Assembly (NCBI RefSeq): GCF_902686445.1
Contig: NC_062215.1
Coordinates: 31,642,750-31,706,749, forward strand
From: Sciurus carolinensis
Lineage: Eukaryota; Chordata; Mammalia; Rodentia; Sciuridae
Length of the DNA stretch: 64,000 nt
Direction of reading: 5' to 3'
Of the stretch, positions 1 through 12,000 are shown in pieces. The notes beneath the pieces are model-generated. The model was not told where the DNA came from and ran no database searches. It saw only the letters and a list, made by a program, of their open reading frames with translations. Every line of letters begins with the position of its first letter. Position 1 is the first letter of the stretch. Made by a program: the position numbers and the translations under genes.

Positions 1-260
1 ATTGGCAAGGATATAAGCGATTGTAACCTTCATGTATTGCTGGTGGGAATGTGACATGGGGCAGCTGCTGTGGGAAACAGTTTAACAGTTCCTCAAAAAG
101 TTAAATAGAGAATTACCATCTGATCCAACAGTTCTTGTCTTGGTCTATACCCAAAGGAACCGAAAACAAGTACTCAAATAAAAACTTGTGCCTATGTGTT
201 CACAGTCATACTACTCTCAAGAGCTAAATGTGGAAACAACCAAAAAGCCCTTCAGCCAAA
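1..260 (+). mobile_element. L1 3'-end fragment
   Basis: Matches the L1 ORF2/3' region pattern (CAGTTCCTCAAAAAGTTAAA, CTATACCCAAAGGA). Truncated by the window edge and diverged. Confidence 0.75.
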
Positions 261-799
261 AAACTGATGAACAAAATATAGTATGTCCACTCAAAGGAAT
301 ATTAAACAGTCATGAAAATGACTGTAATACTGATACATGCTGCAACTTAATACCCTTACAGACAGAGGCTAAGGGAAAGAAGCCAGATGTAAACAGATAG
401 ACACATAGTGTTTCAATTTATATGAAATATCCAAAACAGGCCAATCCACAGACAGAGAAAGTAGATTGGTGTTTCCCAGGGACTATAGAGAGAGGAACGT
501 GGGGAGTAACTAAACCACACACAAAAATGAATTGTCTGTTTTATCAACTGAAAAATCTCTGGAGCAGAGGTTTGCATTGTGTCAGGTGAGTTCGCAGGTG
601 TGGGGGGAGGATCACTGGGCTTTGTGAGCTCCATGGAGTTAGACCTGTGTTCTGATTTGAAGTTGATTTCCCGCCTCCACCCCCATCTGTTTCCCTGGGT
701 CCAAACTCCTTCCCAAGGTCTGCGAGGCCTGTAGAGCTGGCACCTTTCCCCCAGCAGTGACTAGTATTCAGGTGAGGCCATGCTGGCCTTCTAGAAGCT

Positions 800-1110
800 C
801 CTGGAACAAACCAGCTCCTTCCCGCCCCTGGGCCTTTGCTGCCTCAGGGCCTTTGCACTTGCCGCTGCCTCTACCCACAGCAGCTCTTACCAGTGCGTCC
901 TGCACCACCCGGCCTGCGCTCACCCTTGCCTACCCTTCACTCCCAGCCCAGCTCCCTCGTTGAGCTAGCCCCTTCGCACTCACTGGAAATGCCCCTCTAG
1001 GAAGTTGTCCCCGGGGAGCCACACAAGGAGGTGTGCTAATGTCCCACCCATCCGTTGTGCTTCCTGACATCCTCCACACAATGTGTCCTTCCACCGCTGG
1101 CCCTGCTTCC
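800..1110 (+). mobile_element. L2 3'-end fragment
   Basis: CTCAGGGCCTTTGCACTTGC and the following C-rich text are diagnostic of LINE L2 3' ends. Ancient and diverged; the boundaries are approximate. Confidence 0.6.
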
Positions 1111-1461
1111 AGTGGACGTCCCACCAGGGAGGACTGTCCATCTGGTTCACACTGGGTTCCCAGTGCCTGGCCCTCAGGGAGTTAACGCGAGAAAGGACAG
1201 ATGTCTCCATGAGCTGGACCCAGAAACCAAGACCCCAAATGCCCAGCGTGCGGCATGGGGCACTGTCCCTGATGGAAAGCTGCAGGAGGAGGGTGAGCAG
1301 AGGGCTAGACCCAAGTCCAGGTGGCTTGCTAAAGGTCACAGAGCTTCTCCCTGGGCCCCCAGGGCCTTCCCACCTCTCTTCTGCCTGGCAGGCTGCTACC
1401 AAACCTCCCCCTCCCCTGGTCAAATGGCACTTCCCCTCCAAGCCTCTCTTCATTAAGCATT

Positions 1462-1462
<1 letters not shown>

Positions 1463-1501
<39 letters not shown>

Positions 1502-1584
1502 CCTTTGCAGTGCTGGGGATTTGAACCCAGGGCCTTGTGCTTGCAGGTCAAGCACTCTACCAACTGAGCTATCTCCCCAGCCCC
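1463..1584 (-). mobile_element. ID SINE with a T39 tail
   Basis: Poly(T) at 1463-1501 followed by the reverse complement of a tRNA-Ala-derived ID element (box B GGATTTGAACCC, box A GAGCTA). The long pure tail suggests a recent insertion. Minus orientation. Confidence 0.9.
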
Positions 1585-1909
1585 CAAGCCTCTCTTCAGA
1601 AAAGGAGTTCAGAACTTCCTCTGTGACATCAGGCACCACGCTGCACTTGGAGGCTGGTGCGCGGAATCAGGAGAGAATCCACAGTTCAACAACGTAGATA
1701 TTCATCGAGTGCCTCCTGTGTGCCTCCTCCAGAGCTGGGCCTGAAGGTTCGATGCCCAGAGGTCATCCAGGCCCAGGCTGCTGCCCCAGCAGAGGAATGC
1801 CCCCTGACCAACTCCTGAATGCCAGCCTCTGAGATGGGCATTTTCTCTGAACCCTAGGGAAGCAACACAGCTCCGGGTTAATACCAGGAGTGCTAAGTCA
1901 AATCACTTC

Positions 1910-2105
1910 CTAATTTGGTGACTTTGTGACTCTGGATATGTTACTACACCTCAAGGGGTCCCATCTGTGAAATGGGCTAATAATGATATCTACCATTCAA
2001 GGTTATTGTGCAGCTTAAATGAATTAACACAGTGAAGTCCTTTGGTGAGATGCCGGGCACATTTTAAGTGCTCAGTAAAGTGCCAGCAGTTATGTAATAA
2101 CCCTC
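1910..2105 (+). mobile_element. MIR SINE
   Basis: Core sequence around CATCTGTGAAATGGGCTAAT and CGGGCACATTTTAAGTGCTC follows the MIR consensus. Confidence 0.75.
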
Positions 2106-2109
2106 ACAG

Positions 2110-2228
2110 TCTGGAGGCCAATATTATTATCACAATAAAGATGGGAAGGTCAACAGACTCAGAGGTTAAGTGACTCACCTAGTCACGTGGCTCAGTACAA
2201 GGTTAGGTTGTAATTAGAATCTGAACCT
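2110..2228 (-). mobile_element. MIR SINE, inverted next to the previous one
   Basis: Reverse complement of the MIR 5' half (AGAGGTTAAGTGACTCACCT). It lies back to back with the plus-strand MIR that ends at about 2105. Confidence 0.65.
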
Positions 2229-2244
2229 TTCCCCAAAACTCAGT

Positions 2245-3002
2245 CCTTAAACTACAGCCCACCGGCCAAACCCAGTCACAGACATATGTCTGCTTGCCGT
2301 CTGTGACTGCTTTACAGAGACAGCAGCAGAGTGTCAACCACAGAGCCCTGGGGCCTGCGAGACAAAGATACTTACTACCAGGGGTTCCGGGTTCCTGAAT
2401 CATCAATAAACTGCTTCAAATTCAAGAATCTTGCTGCCCGTTTGTCTCCCGCGCCAAATTGACTCCGCTGGACGGTGTCAAGGACGGTGTCAAGTGGTGG
2501 CCGGTATGGGGAACTCTGCATTCGTCTCCCCTCCCGAGAACCCAGACGATTGCTCACTGTCAGGCGCCTATCATCCGCCACTTGCCTGCCTCTCACCTGT
2601 CCATCGCCTGCCTTACACCTATCCATCACCCAACGCACGAGATTCACCTCCTGATCGTCCGACAACAGTCAACAAACTGATCGCCAACCGCCAGTGGAGC
2701 ACCAGCTGCCAGCTGCTGCCTGGAAGTTCACTGTCACAGTACCTGCAGGTTTGACTACACGTGGCTGCCGCCATTTTGAGACAACAGCCAGGCCCCGTAG
2801 GACCCCTGGCTGGACTGACTGAGCCCCATCTCCAGGATCCCTCAGCCCGACCTATCACTCCCTGCCTCTGGGACCCTCACATCGACTGACTGCTCCCTGC
2901 CGCCAGGACCCCCAGACCAATTGACTGCGCCCTATCACCAGGACCCCAGACAGACTGATACATACTACCAGGGCCTTTGCAGAAACCAGCTGCCAACCCT
3001 GA
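2245..3002 (+). mobile_element. Ancient hAT-like DNA transposon fossil, split by a 573-bp insertion
   Basis: 2245-2382 (AAACTACAGCCCACCGGCC ... GATACTTACTACCAGG) and 2974-3002 (CCTTTGCAGAAACC...) are the two sides of one widespread mammalian fossil; I recall its family only loosely. The two halves rejoin cleanly when 2384-2956 is removed. Confidence 0.55.
2384..2956. mobile_element. Unclassified CpG-rich insertion flanked by 17-bp direct repeats
   Basis: Direct repeats at 2367-2383 and 2957-2973 (GATAC[T/A]TACTACCAGGG, one mismatch) flank it. It holds AATAAA at 2405-2410, a tandem 12-mer (GACGGTGTCAAG twice, 2471-2494), a YY1-like GCCGCCATTTTG at 2767-2778, an E-box CACGTG, and degenerate tandem units in 2805-2956. 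Many CpGs survive, so it is younger than its host fossil. No poly(A) tail is seen. An ERV LTR piece is possible (AATAAA followed by a CTTGCTGCCC-type R/U5), but I cannot assign it. Confidence 0.5.
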
Positions 3003-3708
3003 CCTGCAATGCAGGCACCCGTTCACACACTTACTCCACAATGAGTTCATGTGAACTGGGGGCTTAGTCATCTTCCAATCCCTGCAAAGAGCAAACACGC
3101 TTCCGTGCATGGGACTCAGTGCTGGTTAAACGAAGTAGGAAATGCAATTCCCCCCAAGTCCTCACATCCATCCTTTCTGATCCCAAACCCAGGCCATCAG
3201 AGCCAATGGTCTCTGCCGGTTTCCGAAAGCACATGTCAATCAGTCAGGGCTCCAGGGGCCCAGATCCTTCTCCTTCATGTGGCTGAAGACCTGAGGCCCG
3301 CCTCCCACTGGAGACGCCTTGGAGAAACTGTTTCTGTTGCACCACAGAAACTTCCCAAGAGGGACACCTCTGGATACAATTGAAATACAAAAAAATAAAT
3401 AAATAAATAATGGTGTTCCTAAACAGACCAGGATAACCAACGAGAAACATAATTTTTCAAGTCCACCTATAATTTTTAAAATCCTGTAAGGCATGTAGGA
3501 CTAATGTTAATAAAAGATATGTATCATCTTTATAAAGAAAATTATAAAATGCTAGCTCTGGACATTAGAAATGGCCTACATAAGTGGATAGGCCATGTTC
3601 ATAGACAGGAAGATTCAATAATGAAAAGGCAAAAACTTCTTTTAAGTAGGGAGGCAAACGCACTTCTCCTCTCTCCTAAATGAAAAGTTTCTAAAAAATA
3701 AAAGGAGA

Positions 3709-3878
3709 GCTGGGCCCAGCAGTGCACACCTGTAATCCTAGAGGCTGAGACAGGAGGAGTTCAAGTTTAAAACCAGGTTCAGCAACTTAGCGAGAACCTG
3801 TCTCAAAATATAAAATAAAAAATGGTTGGGGATGTGTCTCGGTGGTTAAGTGCCCCTGGGTTCAATCCCTGGTACCAA
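3709..3878 (+). mobile_element. B1-dID SINE
   Basis: 7SL-derived B1 half (GCACACCTGTAATCC, CAACTTAGCGAGAACCTGTC) fused to an ID half (GGGGATGTGTCTCGGTGGTT, GGTTCAATCC). Confidence 0.85.
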
Positions 3879-3989
3879 TCAATCAATGGAGAGAGACAGG
3901 CTTTTTCTTGATTCATTAAAAAATGCCCAAGATTTTTTAAATAGTAATAACTAGTTTCATGGAGTCCTTCCTAAATAAAGTAATTTTTA

Positions 3990-4140
3990 TAACATCTATT
4001 ATTCCGTTTTATAAAAAAAGGGAACTGAGGCCCAGAGAGGTTACTCAGCTTGCCCAAGGACACACAGTGAGTCTGTGGTGGAACCAGGACAGGTATGCAG
4101 GATGGTCCTTAACACCATTGCTCTGTCTCCTGCCTTCTGA
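3990..4140 (-). mobile_element. MIR SINE
   Basis: Reverse complement of MIR: GGAACTGAGGCCCAGAGAGG, then CAAGGACACACAGTGAGT. Confidence 0.65.
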
Positions 4141-4799
4141 GAAGCTGCTGTGAGTTAGAGGAAGGTGGGGTTGCAACAAGCACATGGTCAGGGAACTGCA
4201 AGGTGCTCCGGGAAGGCACATCTTGTGTCCCCAGGGGAAGGCAGCTGAGAACCAGGTTCCATCCATGTGGCTGGTCAGGGTTCCCCTCTATTCCTCTGGG
4301 GAACTTACACCCTGATGCACGAGCCACACCCAGGCTCCCTAGAACCTCAAGGAAGCTTCTTTCTTGGCCTGCATGCTGGTCCCTGGCTCCCTCTCTCCTC
4401 TCTTTTGGAATCTGTCTCAATCCTTGCATTCTGACCCACATGCACAATATTCGACCCTTGGTTTTGTAAAACACTATGAGACACAGGCAAGGAGGTGTCC
4501 TGAGCCTTCTGTCTGTTGCTGCTTCCTGTACCCTAGCAAGTCCCCGTGTCACATGTCAGAGCCCATGGAGCATGTCTGGCACCCAGCTGATGTTCCTGCT
4601 AGGTGAGGGGTGCAGGGAGCCCAGCGAAGACACATCCTCAGTCCTCAGGAGCTTGGCTCGAGAAAAGCACTTAATCAGTGCAGAAAGATCCCAGACTCAG
4701 GGCAGAGGCACAGAGAGCTGGAGACAGGGGCGGCTCAGAGGAGGGAAAGGCTTCTTAGGTTCACATTCGAGCTCCAGCACCCTCCAGCTGAATGAACTG

Positions 4800-5262
4800 T
4801 AACAAGCTACTTAACGATAATGACCTCCCCAAAGACATCCATGTCCTAAAGCTGGAACCTGTGAATATGTCACCTTATGGGGCAATGGGAAATGAGAGGT
4901 GCAGGTGGAACTGAGGAGTTAGTCGCCCACCCGAAGATGGAGAGATTATCCCGGGCTACCCAAAGGGCCAAATGTGATCACAGTGGTCCTTGAAAGTGGA
5001 AGAGGAAGGCAGAAGAGGAAGTCAGAGTGACTCACCTCACCACCGCGGGCCTGGAGCTAAGAAACACAGCCTCTGGAAGCTGGGAAGGCCAGGAAACATT
5101 CACCCCCAGAACCTCCAGAAAGGATCATAGCCCACAGACACCCTGATCTTAACCCAGTGATACACACGTTGAACTTCTGACATACAGAATGCAAAATAAT
5201 GAATTTGTATTGTTTTAAGCCTCTAAGTAATTTGGTCCGATTGAGATAGAAAAACTAATATG
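4800..5262 (+). mobile_element. MLT1-type LTR (ERVL-MaLR)
   Basis: Follows the MLT1 consensus over about 460 bp: CATCCATGTCCTAAAGCTGG, GAGATTATCCCGGGCTACCC, TTGTATTGTTTTAAGCC and a terminal AAAACTAATA. It is a solo LTR with no internal ERV sequence. Confidence 0.8.
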
Positions 5263-5400
5263 CTACCTAAACCTCGGTTTCCTCATCTGTAAATTGGGGA
5301 TAATAACCCTATCTGGTGCATAGAAAAAGTATGATGTCAAATGAGGTGATGTGTTTTTAAAAATAGATTTTGTTTCCTAGTAAGCGTAAAATAACTGTTG
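5262..5400 (+). mobile_element. MIR SINE fragment
   Basis: CTCATCTGTAAATTGGGGAT and ATAATAACCCTATCTGGTGC match MIR. Confidence 0.65.
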
Positions 5401-5674
5401 ATATGATTCTCGTCAACCTAAATATCAGAGAGAGGTTCTCCAAAGAACAGTGTTATTTATTTGGGAAATGCATGACAAGGGGAATACACATGCCCATGCC
5501 CAAGTAAACTCAGCCCTGTTGGGAGAAGTCCAGGCAAGGGAGAGTGTTTAAAGACAAAAAATGAGGAGGGTTACAACAGATATTTTGGAACAGCAACCCT
5601 CGGTCACAATGATTAATAACAAGAGTGGTATCCGTCCAAGGTTGAACAGTTTCTGGGTGAATGTTCTTTTTTTT

Positions 5675-5803
5675 TTTTTAATTGTCAATAGACATTTATA
5701 AATTTATTTATTCATTCATTCATTTATATGTGGTGCTGAGATCAAACCTAGTGCCTCACATGTGCTAGGCAAGTGCTCTACCACTGAGCTACAACCCCAG
5801 CCT
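5675..5803 (-). mobile_element. ID SINE with long tail
   Basis: TGGTGCTGAGATCAAACCTA, then CAAGTGCTCTACCACTGAGC: reverse-complemented ID preceded by an A/T-rich tail containing ATTCATTC repeats. Confidence 0.85.
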
Positions 5804-6555
5804 TGCAGAAGTACTTTTTATATAAGCTTTGGTGGCCTCTATGCAAGCTCATGGTCTGGTGGTCTTTTGTGATAATTACTAGCAGGCAACCCTTCCTTCA
5901 TAACCTCCCAGCTTCATTTACATTTTTTTTTTTTTTTGGCTAGGGTTGACACAAGCAACTCCATCTTTATTCTGACAACTTTCATATTCCTTTCACGTTA
6001 TTATTAGAGGGTCAGCAACTTTCTCCCTCAACGAACCCACCCAACCTCCCTGTGGACAGGCCCTCCTCTGTGGGCAGGCATCCCTCCTTACCTTTTTCTG
6101 AGACTGCCAGATTCTACGTTCCCTGGAACCATTCAGCCCACCTTTCATTGGTCTTTGATTGTCCCTTCCCTGGTCCTGAGGGGGTGAGGTGATGGGACCC
6201 AGGAGCAGCACCCCAACTTTCTAAAGGAAATGCCTCCTTTGCTAAAAGACTAGGGTGTGTACCTGGTATTGAGATATGGTCCTATTTTTCAGAGTTGACC
6301 TTGAACACATTTTCTCTTTTATTAAAAAAAAAAAATTTTGCAAAATTGTTAGGTGTTCATATATTCATCCATCCCTTCATGTATTCAAATACCAGGAAGT
6401 TTTCCAATTCTGTATGTATGAAAATAAACAAGGCAAAATTTTTTTTTAATTTTTTAAAATAAAAATAAAAATAGATACACAAGGGGGGAAATCTCCACTC
6501 CTCTTCTTATAGAGAAAGAAAAGTGGCATCCCAGAGAGCAGATTTAACACCGAGG

Positions 6556-8959
6556 TTTATTAGCACAGAAAAGAGAGGGAGGAAAGGCGACCAAAACCTC
6601 AGTGGCCCCCTGTGGTGTGGTCCACTTCTCTGCCCCGGCTCCCCCTCCACAGGACCCACCGGTCGCTCCAGGGACGACCCTGGCTCTGCCCACACTTAAG
6701 AACAGACAGGAAGGCCTGCAGAGGCTCTGCACCTCGCGCTGTCAGTTCTGATGGTCTCTGCAGGTTAGTACGGTGAAGCGGGATAGGCACTCGGCGTTCA
6801 CCCCCAAAGCAACCCTTGGCTTAGCCATGAGGGCCCCGAGTCCATGAGGCGCGAAGACAACCATCTCTGTCGTTCAAAATCAAATGGAAGAGGAGCTTTG
6901 CCCAGTTGCAGTCTTATCTAGGTCACTGCTTATCAAAACGCTGGCTGGAGAAGAAGAAAATGATGTTAGGATGATGGTGGTGGAGGAGGGGAGGAGAAGG
7001 CTAGGCAGCTGTCACTTCCGGAGCACCTCATCATGGGCCCCGGGCAGCTCAGGTTTGACTTGCACTGACTTTTCTTTTTCTTTTTCTTTCTGGCAGTACT
7101 TGGGATTGAACTCAGGAGTGCTCCACCACTGAGCCACATCCCCAGCCCTTTTAATTTTTTACTTTGAGACAATTATCTCTAGGCTGCCCAGGCCAGCCTT
7201 GAACTTGCGATCCTCCTGCCTCTGCCTCCCCAATCGCTGGGATTACAGGTGTGCATCACCGGGGTTCATTGACTTTTTATTCTCAGAATCACCACCTGTC
7301 CTCACTTTGTAGATGGGGAAACAGAGAGACGCAGGCATTTTTTTCCATTCAGTCAGTGACAAGGGGACTCAAGATCTGAAAACTGTTTGACCCCAGATTG
7401 TAAGCTGCCCTCTGCCTCCAGCCACGGCCTCCTCATCTTCCTGTATGTGGTACCTATGTGTGCAGGAGCCAGGACCCTGGCTCCCAGCAGGCTCTGTCCT
7501 GCTGAGAGAGGCCTCACTGGCCCTGGGAGGGGCTTCCATGGGTTCACACAGTTCAGAAATCTCTCCCTTCACCTGCCTCACACAACGGAAATAAGTGCTT
7601 CCATTTAAAGAGACCCTCACTGAGCACTGGGCTCCATAGGCATCCTTATCCCAATTTACAGAAGCAGAAACGGAGACTCAGAGAAGCGAGGCAACTTGCC
7701 CAAGGCCACAGAGCTGGGACACAGGAAGGGGAATCCCACTCTGGCCAGGGCCAGAGTCTGAGCCTCTAACTTTTCCACTCTTCTGATCTGTTTTCTGGAA
7801 AAAGCCAAAAGAGAGCTTCCTACGATGGAAGACAAAGGTCCTTGGTGCAGGAGAAGCAGCACCTGGGTGTCAGGAGACATCCCAGGGACACAAGGATGCC
7901 CACCCCAGAACAGCTCCCAAGGGTGGGAGGACTGGAAGAGGGATGTCCGCGCAACCCCAACCTCCAAACACGCAGCCTCTATCCCACTCTGAGCAGAGGA
8001 TCCGCTCCCCTCAAGGATACTTTCCAGGCAGGACCAAGCATTAAGGTCCACGTATGGCTCGCAGGACTTGGAGTTGTCAGAAGACATGGGCCTGCCAGTC
8101 CCTGCCTGGCCTGGGACCCTCATCTGCTCAGTTAGCTCCTCCATCCCTACACTGACACCTGGGCTGGGGTGGGGCTAAGAGGGGCAAATGAGAGGACCTT
8201 TGTGAGAGCATACTAGAAGTTACAGAGTGGTCCTCTGAGGGAACTGTCCCTGTCCTGATTCACAGTCCCACAAAGTAAACAACAAAGAAACAAGATTGCT
8301 CTTAACCACAACCTACCCAGTTACATCCTGTCCTGCTCGGTCCATGAAAATGGCAGAAAGAACAGAATTCTCTGGGCTTCACCTCTGATGGGATTTTGTG
8401 ATCTCATCTAACAGGATTTGGAAAAGCGGGGGAGGATCTGGGGACAGAAGGACAGTCCAGGAGAAGCAACCTGCCTCATCCAGGACCAGGGGAACAGAGG
8501 CGGGGTGCACGGGGCGTGCTGGGAACGCCGCAGGTGGCCTGGGAGAGCCGGCCAGGGGAGAAGGGAGGTGGAGGGCGGCCTGCTGTGGGTAGGCAGCGGG
8601 GGCTGGGAGAGTGACCACGGAAGAAGTACTGGTCCTGGCGATGGCAGGAATGGACGTGGTGGAGGCCACAGGTCAAGCCCACAGATGCTGACCCCACCTG
8701 GAGACCCCACCTGGAGACACCCGAGTCACAACAGTCCAGACGTGGATTTCAGGATCTCATCCCTCCCACTTTGGGATCTCTTGGTGGCTGAGCAGCCTCC
8801 CCTACGTTCCCCAGGGCTCCTCTCGCCTGGCTCCCGCCTATCTCTCCGGCCTAGTTCTGCTTCCCTACAACCCAGAAGCAGCTCCCAGGCTGTTCCATGC
8901 TGTCCACAGCCACCCCTCTCCTACAGAAGCCAGGGACATACCAGGCTGGCCTGCGCCCC
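6556..8959 (-). other. C17orf67: Probable C17orf67 3' UTR with AATAAA at 6561-6556
   Basis: Minus-strand sequence after the stop is GC-rich and holds no further coding exon. The first convincing poly(A) signal is AATAAA at 6561-6556 (plus-strand TTTATT), preceded by a pyrimidine-rich stretch. A B1-dID SINE at 7070-7264 and MIR remnants at about 7270-7400 and 7630-7770 lie inside. The end point is an inference; no transcript evidence is available. Confidence 0.45.
7070..7264 (-). mobile_element. B1-dID SINE in the C17orf67 3' UTR region
   Basis: Poly-pyrimidine tail, then ID half (GGGATTGAACTCAGGAGTGC) and B1 half (GCTGGGATTACAGGTGTGCA) in reverse complement. Confidence 0.85.
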
Positions 8960-9076
8960 TTACACGGGGTGGACCCTGTTCCTGTCGCAGTGGGGCTTGC
9001 AGTGAGGGTTCAGCCAGTGCTCCAGAAACTGCTCCTCGGCTCGGTGCTCCAGGGCCAGCAGGTGGTGCATGTGCTC
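8960..9076 (-). CDS. C17orf67: C17orf67 terminal coding exon
   Basis: A C-rich tract and CAG end at 9077. The exon opens GAG CAC ATG and encodes 38 residues including HMHHLLALEHRAEEQFLEHW and the His/Cys tail. The stop TAA is at 8962-8960. Confidence 0.94.
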   Translation of the reverse strand, partial: EHMHHLLALEHRAEEQFLEHWLNPHCKPHCDRNRVHPV

Positions 9077-12000
9077 CTGGGGGGACACACAGCAGTGAAG
9101 GGAGGCGACACCCACAGCATCCATGACCGCTGAACTGCCTGTGTGCACCCGATGGCCGTGCTTCCCGAGGGCACAGCTGGGCCAGGGGAGGGTAGGAGGA
9201 CAGACAGGGAGGAAAATCCACCTGCCAGACCCACGTCTCTCAGTAGGGAAGACCAGTCAGGCCCACCAACAAAGGGGATGCAATAAAGAAGGTCCCCATT
9301 GCTAAGAGGTGCGTCCGCAGGGGACCCAAGCTGGTAGGTGGAGTGCAACCGGGAGCCACCATTCTGGAAGATGCTTGGTGGCCTGCAGTCCAGAAACTTC
9401 ACTCCTGGTTGGTTACAACTCTACTAGGCATACACAAACTTTTTTCTTGTCATTATTCCCTAAACAACACAAATTTATACAACAGCATTTACATTGTATT
9501 AGGGATTGTGAGTAACCTAAGGATAATATAGAATATACCAAAAGACGCACAATAGCTTATATGAAAAGCATAAGCTATTTGACATAAGGGACTTGAGCAT
9601 CCTCAAATTTTGGTATGTACATGAGATTCTGGAACCAAGCCCTCAGGGATACCTAGAGATGACAGTACTTGTAAGCCAGCAGGTAGGGGCAGCTCCTTGT
9701 AGATCTGCCACCTCCCCTCTTTCCTCACATCAGGGAAGCCCCCTCCTTCCCTGTCCATAGCTGTCATTTAGTCTTTGTTAACCTCTGAGTCTCTCTGGAA
9801 TCACAATTTCTCCCTCAGATGGTTCACATGAAGAAACTGCAAAGAAGGGACCACTCGCAGCCATGTAAGCTGGGTTACCGGTGCCACTGTAGACCATTCC
9901 AGCACCCAAGGACCAGCAATAGAGAGAGCCAGGACCACACCTAGACCTGCAGGGCCCAGGATGCAGAAGGGCTAGAGGATCCCAGGAGAGCTGGAGCCAT
10001 GACCCAGGAGGTGGGTGGCTCTGGTCTTAGAGGGATTCAGTGTCTGCCCAGCAGGGCACAGCAGGGAACAAATACCCCAACCTCTCTCATCTCTTGCCCT
10101 CAGGCTTCTACAGAACCCAATCAGAAGCCAGCCAGCTAGGGAACCGGGTGACACCTGCAGCATTCTGGGTGCTTAAATTGTGGGAATCAAGCCATTGCAA
10201 AGTATAAATGAAACAGAGCCACATAAACATTATTTAGGTACCCAAAACAGCAAGCCACTAATCAGGAAAGTGACATTCACCTTGGGAGAAAGCAGACACC
10301 TGGGTAATATGGTATTTACGACACGATTAAATTATTTTGGTAAGTTTCTACAGCAGAAAAAAATCTTAAATCATGGAAACCCTCCTATGGTTCTGAAAAA
10401 GCTTTAAGAAAGGGTCAAATTTAGAACTTTGAGTTTGTGTGTTTCTAGAATGTTCTCAAGGAACTCTGCATTCTCTATTAAATATAGTCATAAGAAAAGA
10501 AAAAAGAATGGGCAGCGGAATGAATTAGGAAGTCTCCAACTTTCCTGAGTTTTTTTCTTTCTCCCACGCAGTTTGAATTTGGTTTGGTTATCGTGTTGTT
10601 TGTATTTATCTCATCAAAATACACTGGGGGTCTTGGCAGGGAGTCTCTGGGTCAGCTGGGGTGGAGGGCAGATGGTGAGAGAGCTCCTCGTGGGACCCCA
10701 CAGTGATTCCCCAGCTGATTGCAGGACGTCTGTGAATTTGGGGCTGAGTTCCCACCTGACAAAGACTTGGAAGAGATGAAAGGCAACATGGGTCTTGAGA
10801 GGAAAGACTGCCCGGCACTCAACTCTAGTTGTTCAGCTACTCCGTGGACCCAGCACACTGCAGGAAGCCCTGTTCTCTTCTCCTTGCCTGCCCGTTTGCC
10901 TGGCGATGTGGTATAGACACTTCGGGGTCTGGGTCTCCTTCAGAAACAAACCCTGCCAATATTGTTTTACCTCTCCAGCCTCAATTTGCCCATCTGCAGA
11001 ATGGGGGTAGAGTAATGCATTGCTCTATTGGGATTAAATGATTAAATCAGATTAAATGAGAGGACACAAATAAAGTTCAGTGCCAAGTAAATAGCCTGCA
11101 TTCACCCCTCCAGATCCATTCTCTCTCCCTGTTCAGCTGGCCCTGTGACCTAGATGAATTATCACCAGAGATGGCCTTGTCTTGTGGCTTCCAATTGGAT
11201 TTGATCAGTGGGAGGCACCAGCAGGAAGCTGGAGGACAGAGGCCGAGGTATTTAATGCTCTGGTCCCTCCAGAGGAGCCACAGCGGTCAGCTGCGTCACT
11301 CTCCTCAAGGTCACCACTCCTGGAAACTGCCTTCTCTAGCTCCAGGAACCATCCCCAGTCCTTACCTAGGGGTTCTTAGCCCCAGATCCTTTATCATTCT
11401 TGTTGGTTTCCCTGAATGCTATCCACATCTCTGTAAATATCTCTTTATTTAATTTTCCTAAGTTCCCCGGTTTCCTGATTGGGGATCTGATGTTACAGGG
11501 CTTTGACACATTCCTGGTGCATAGTTGGAATCCAATACACGTTAGCCATTCGTTTTAGTTACCATCAGATAAGGAAGATCTGAGTCCACTTTGAGGAGAG
11601 CATCTTTTTCAGGAAATGGTTTACAGGCAAATTTCAGTCATGGCTTATTGAATTAAAGACAGAGCAGCCTTCCTCACAGTGTGATCTATACTCCCCTGAG
11701 GATTCATGAGGCCTAAACTATTTTTAGAATAATACTCAGACCTAATTTGCCTTCTTGCTGTATCAGATCTGAACTGATGTGCCAAAGTAGCGTTGTGTGA
11801 AATGCCACAGGAATCTCAGCAATGGTACCTACAGTGCTAATGGCCATTGGATTCTTCGACACCACATCCTGAAAGCACGAGTTCCCCAGAAGAAAGTGAC
11901 CCATGGAACTAGCTCTGTTGGTGACACCTTGAAAATGAGCCAGCAGTCTGTTACTCAAGGAAAATGATTGACAGTATTTGCTGAGATATAATATAATTTG

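Noticed and set aside
980..1639. 219-residue minus-strand ORF
   Set aside because: It contains a poly-lysine run from the T39 tail of an ID SINE; no gene structure.
7656..8144. 162-residue minus-strand ORF in the probable C17orf67 3' UTR
   Set aside because: Overlaps a MIR remnant, has no recognised domain and follows a stop codon in the transcript.
8418..9005. 195-residue plus-strand ORF overlapping the C17orf67 last exon
   Set aside because: GC-rich frame on the strand opposite a real exon; no homology recognised.
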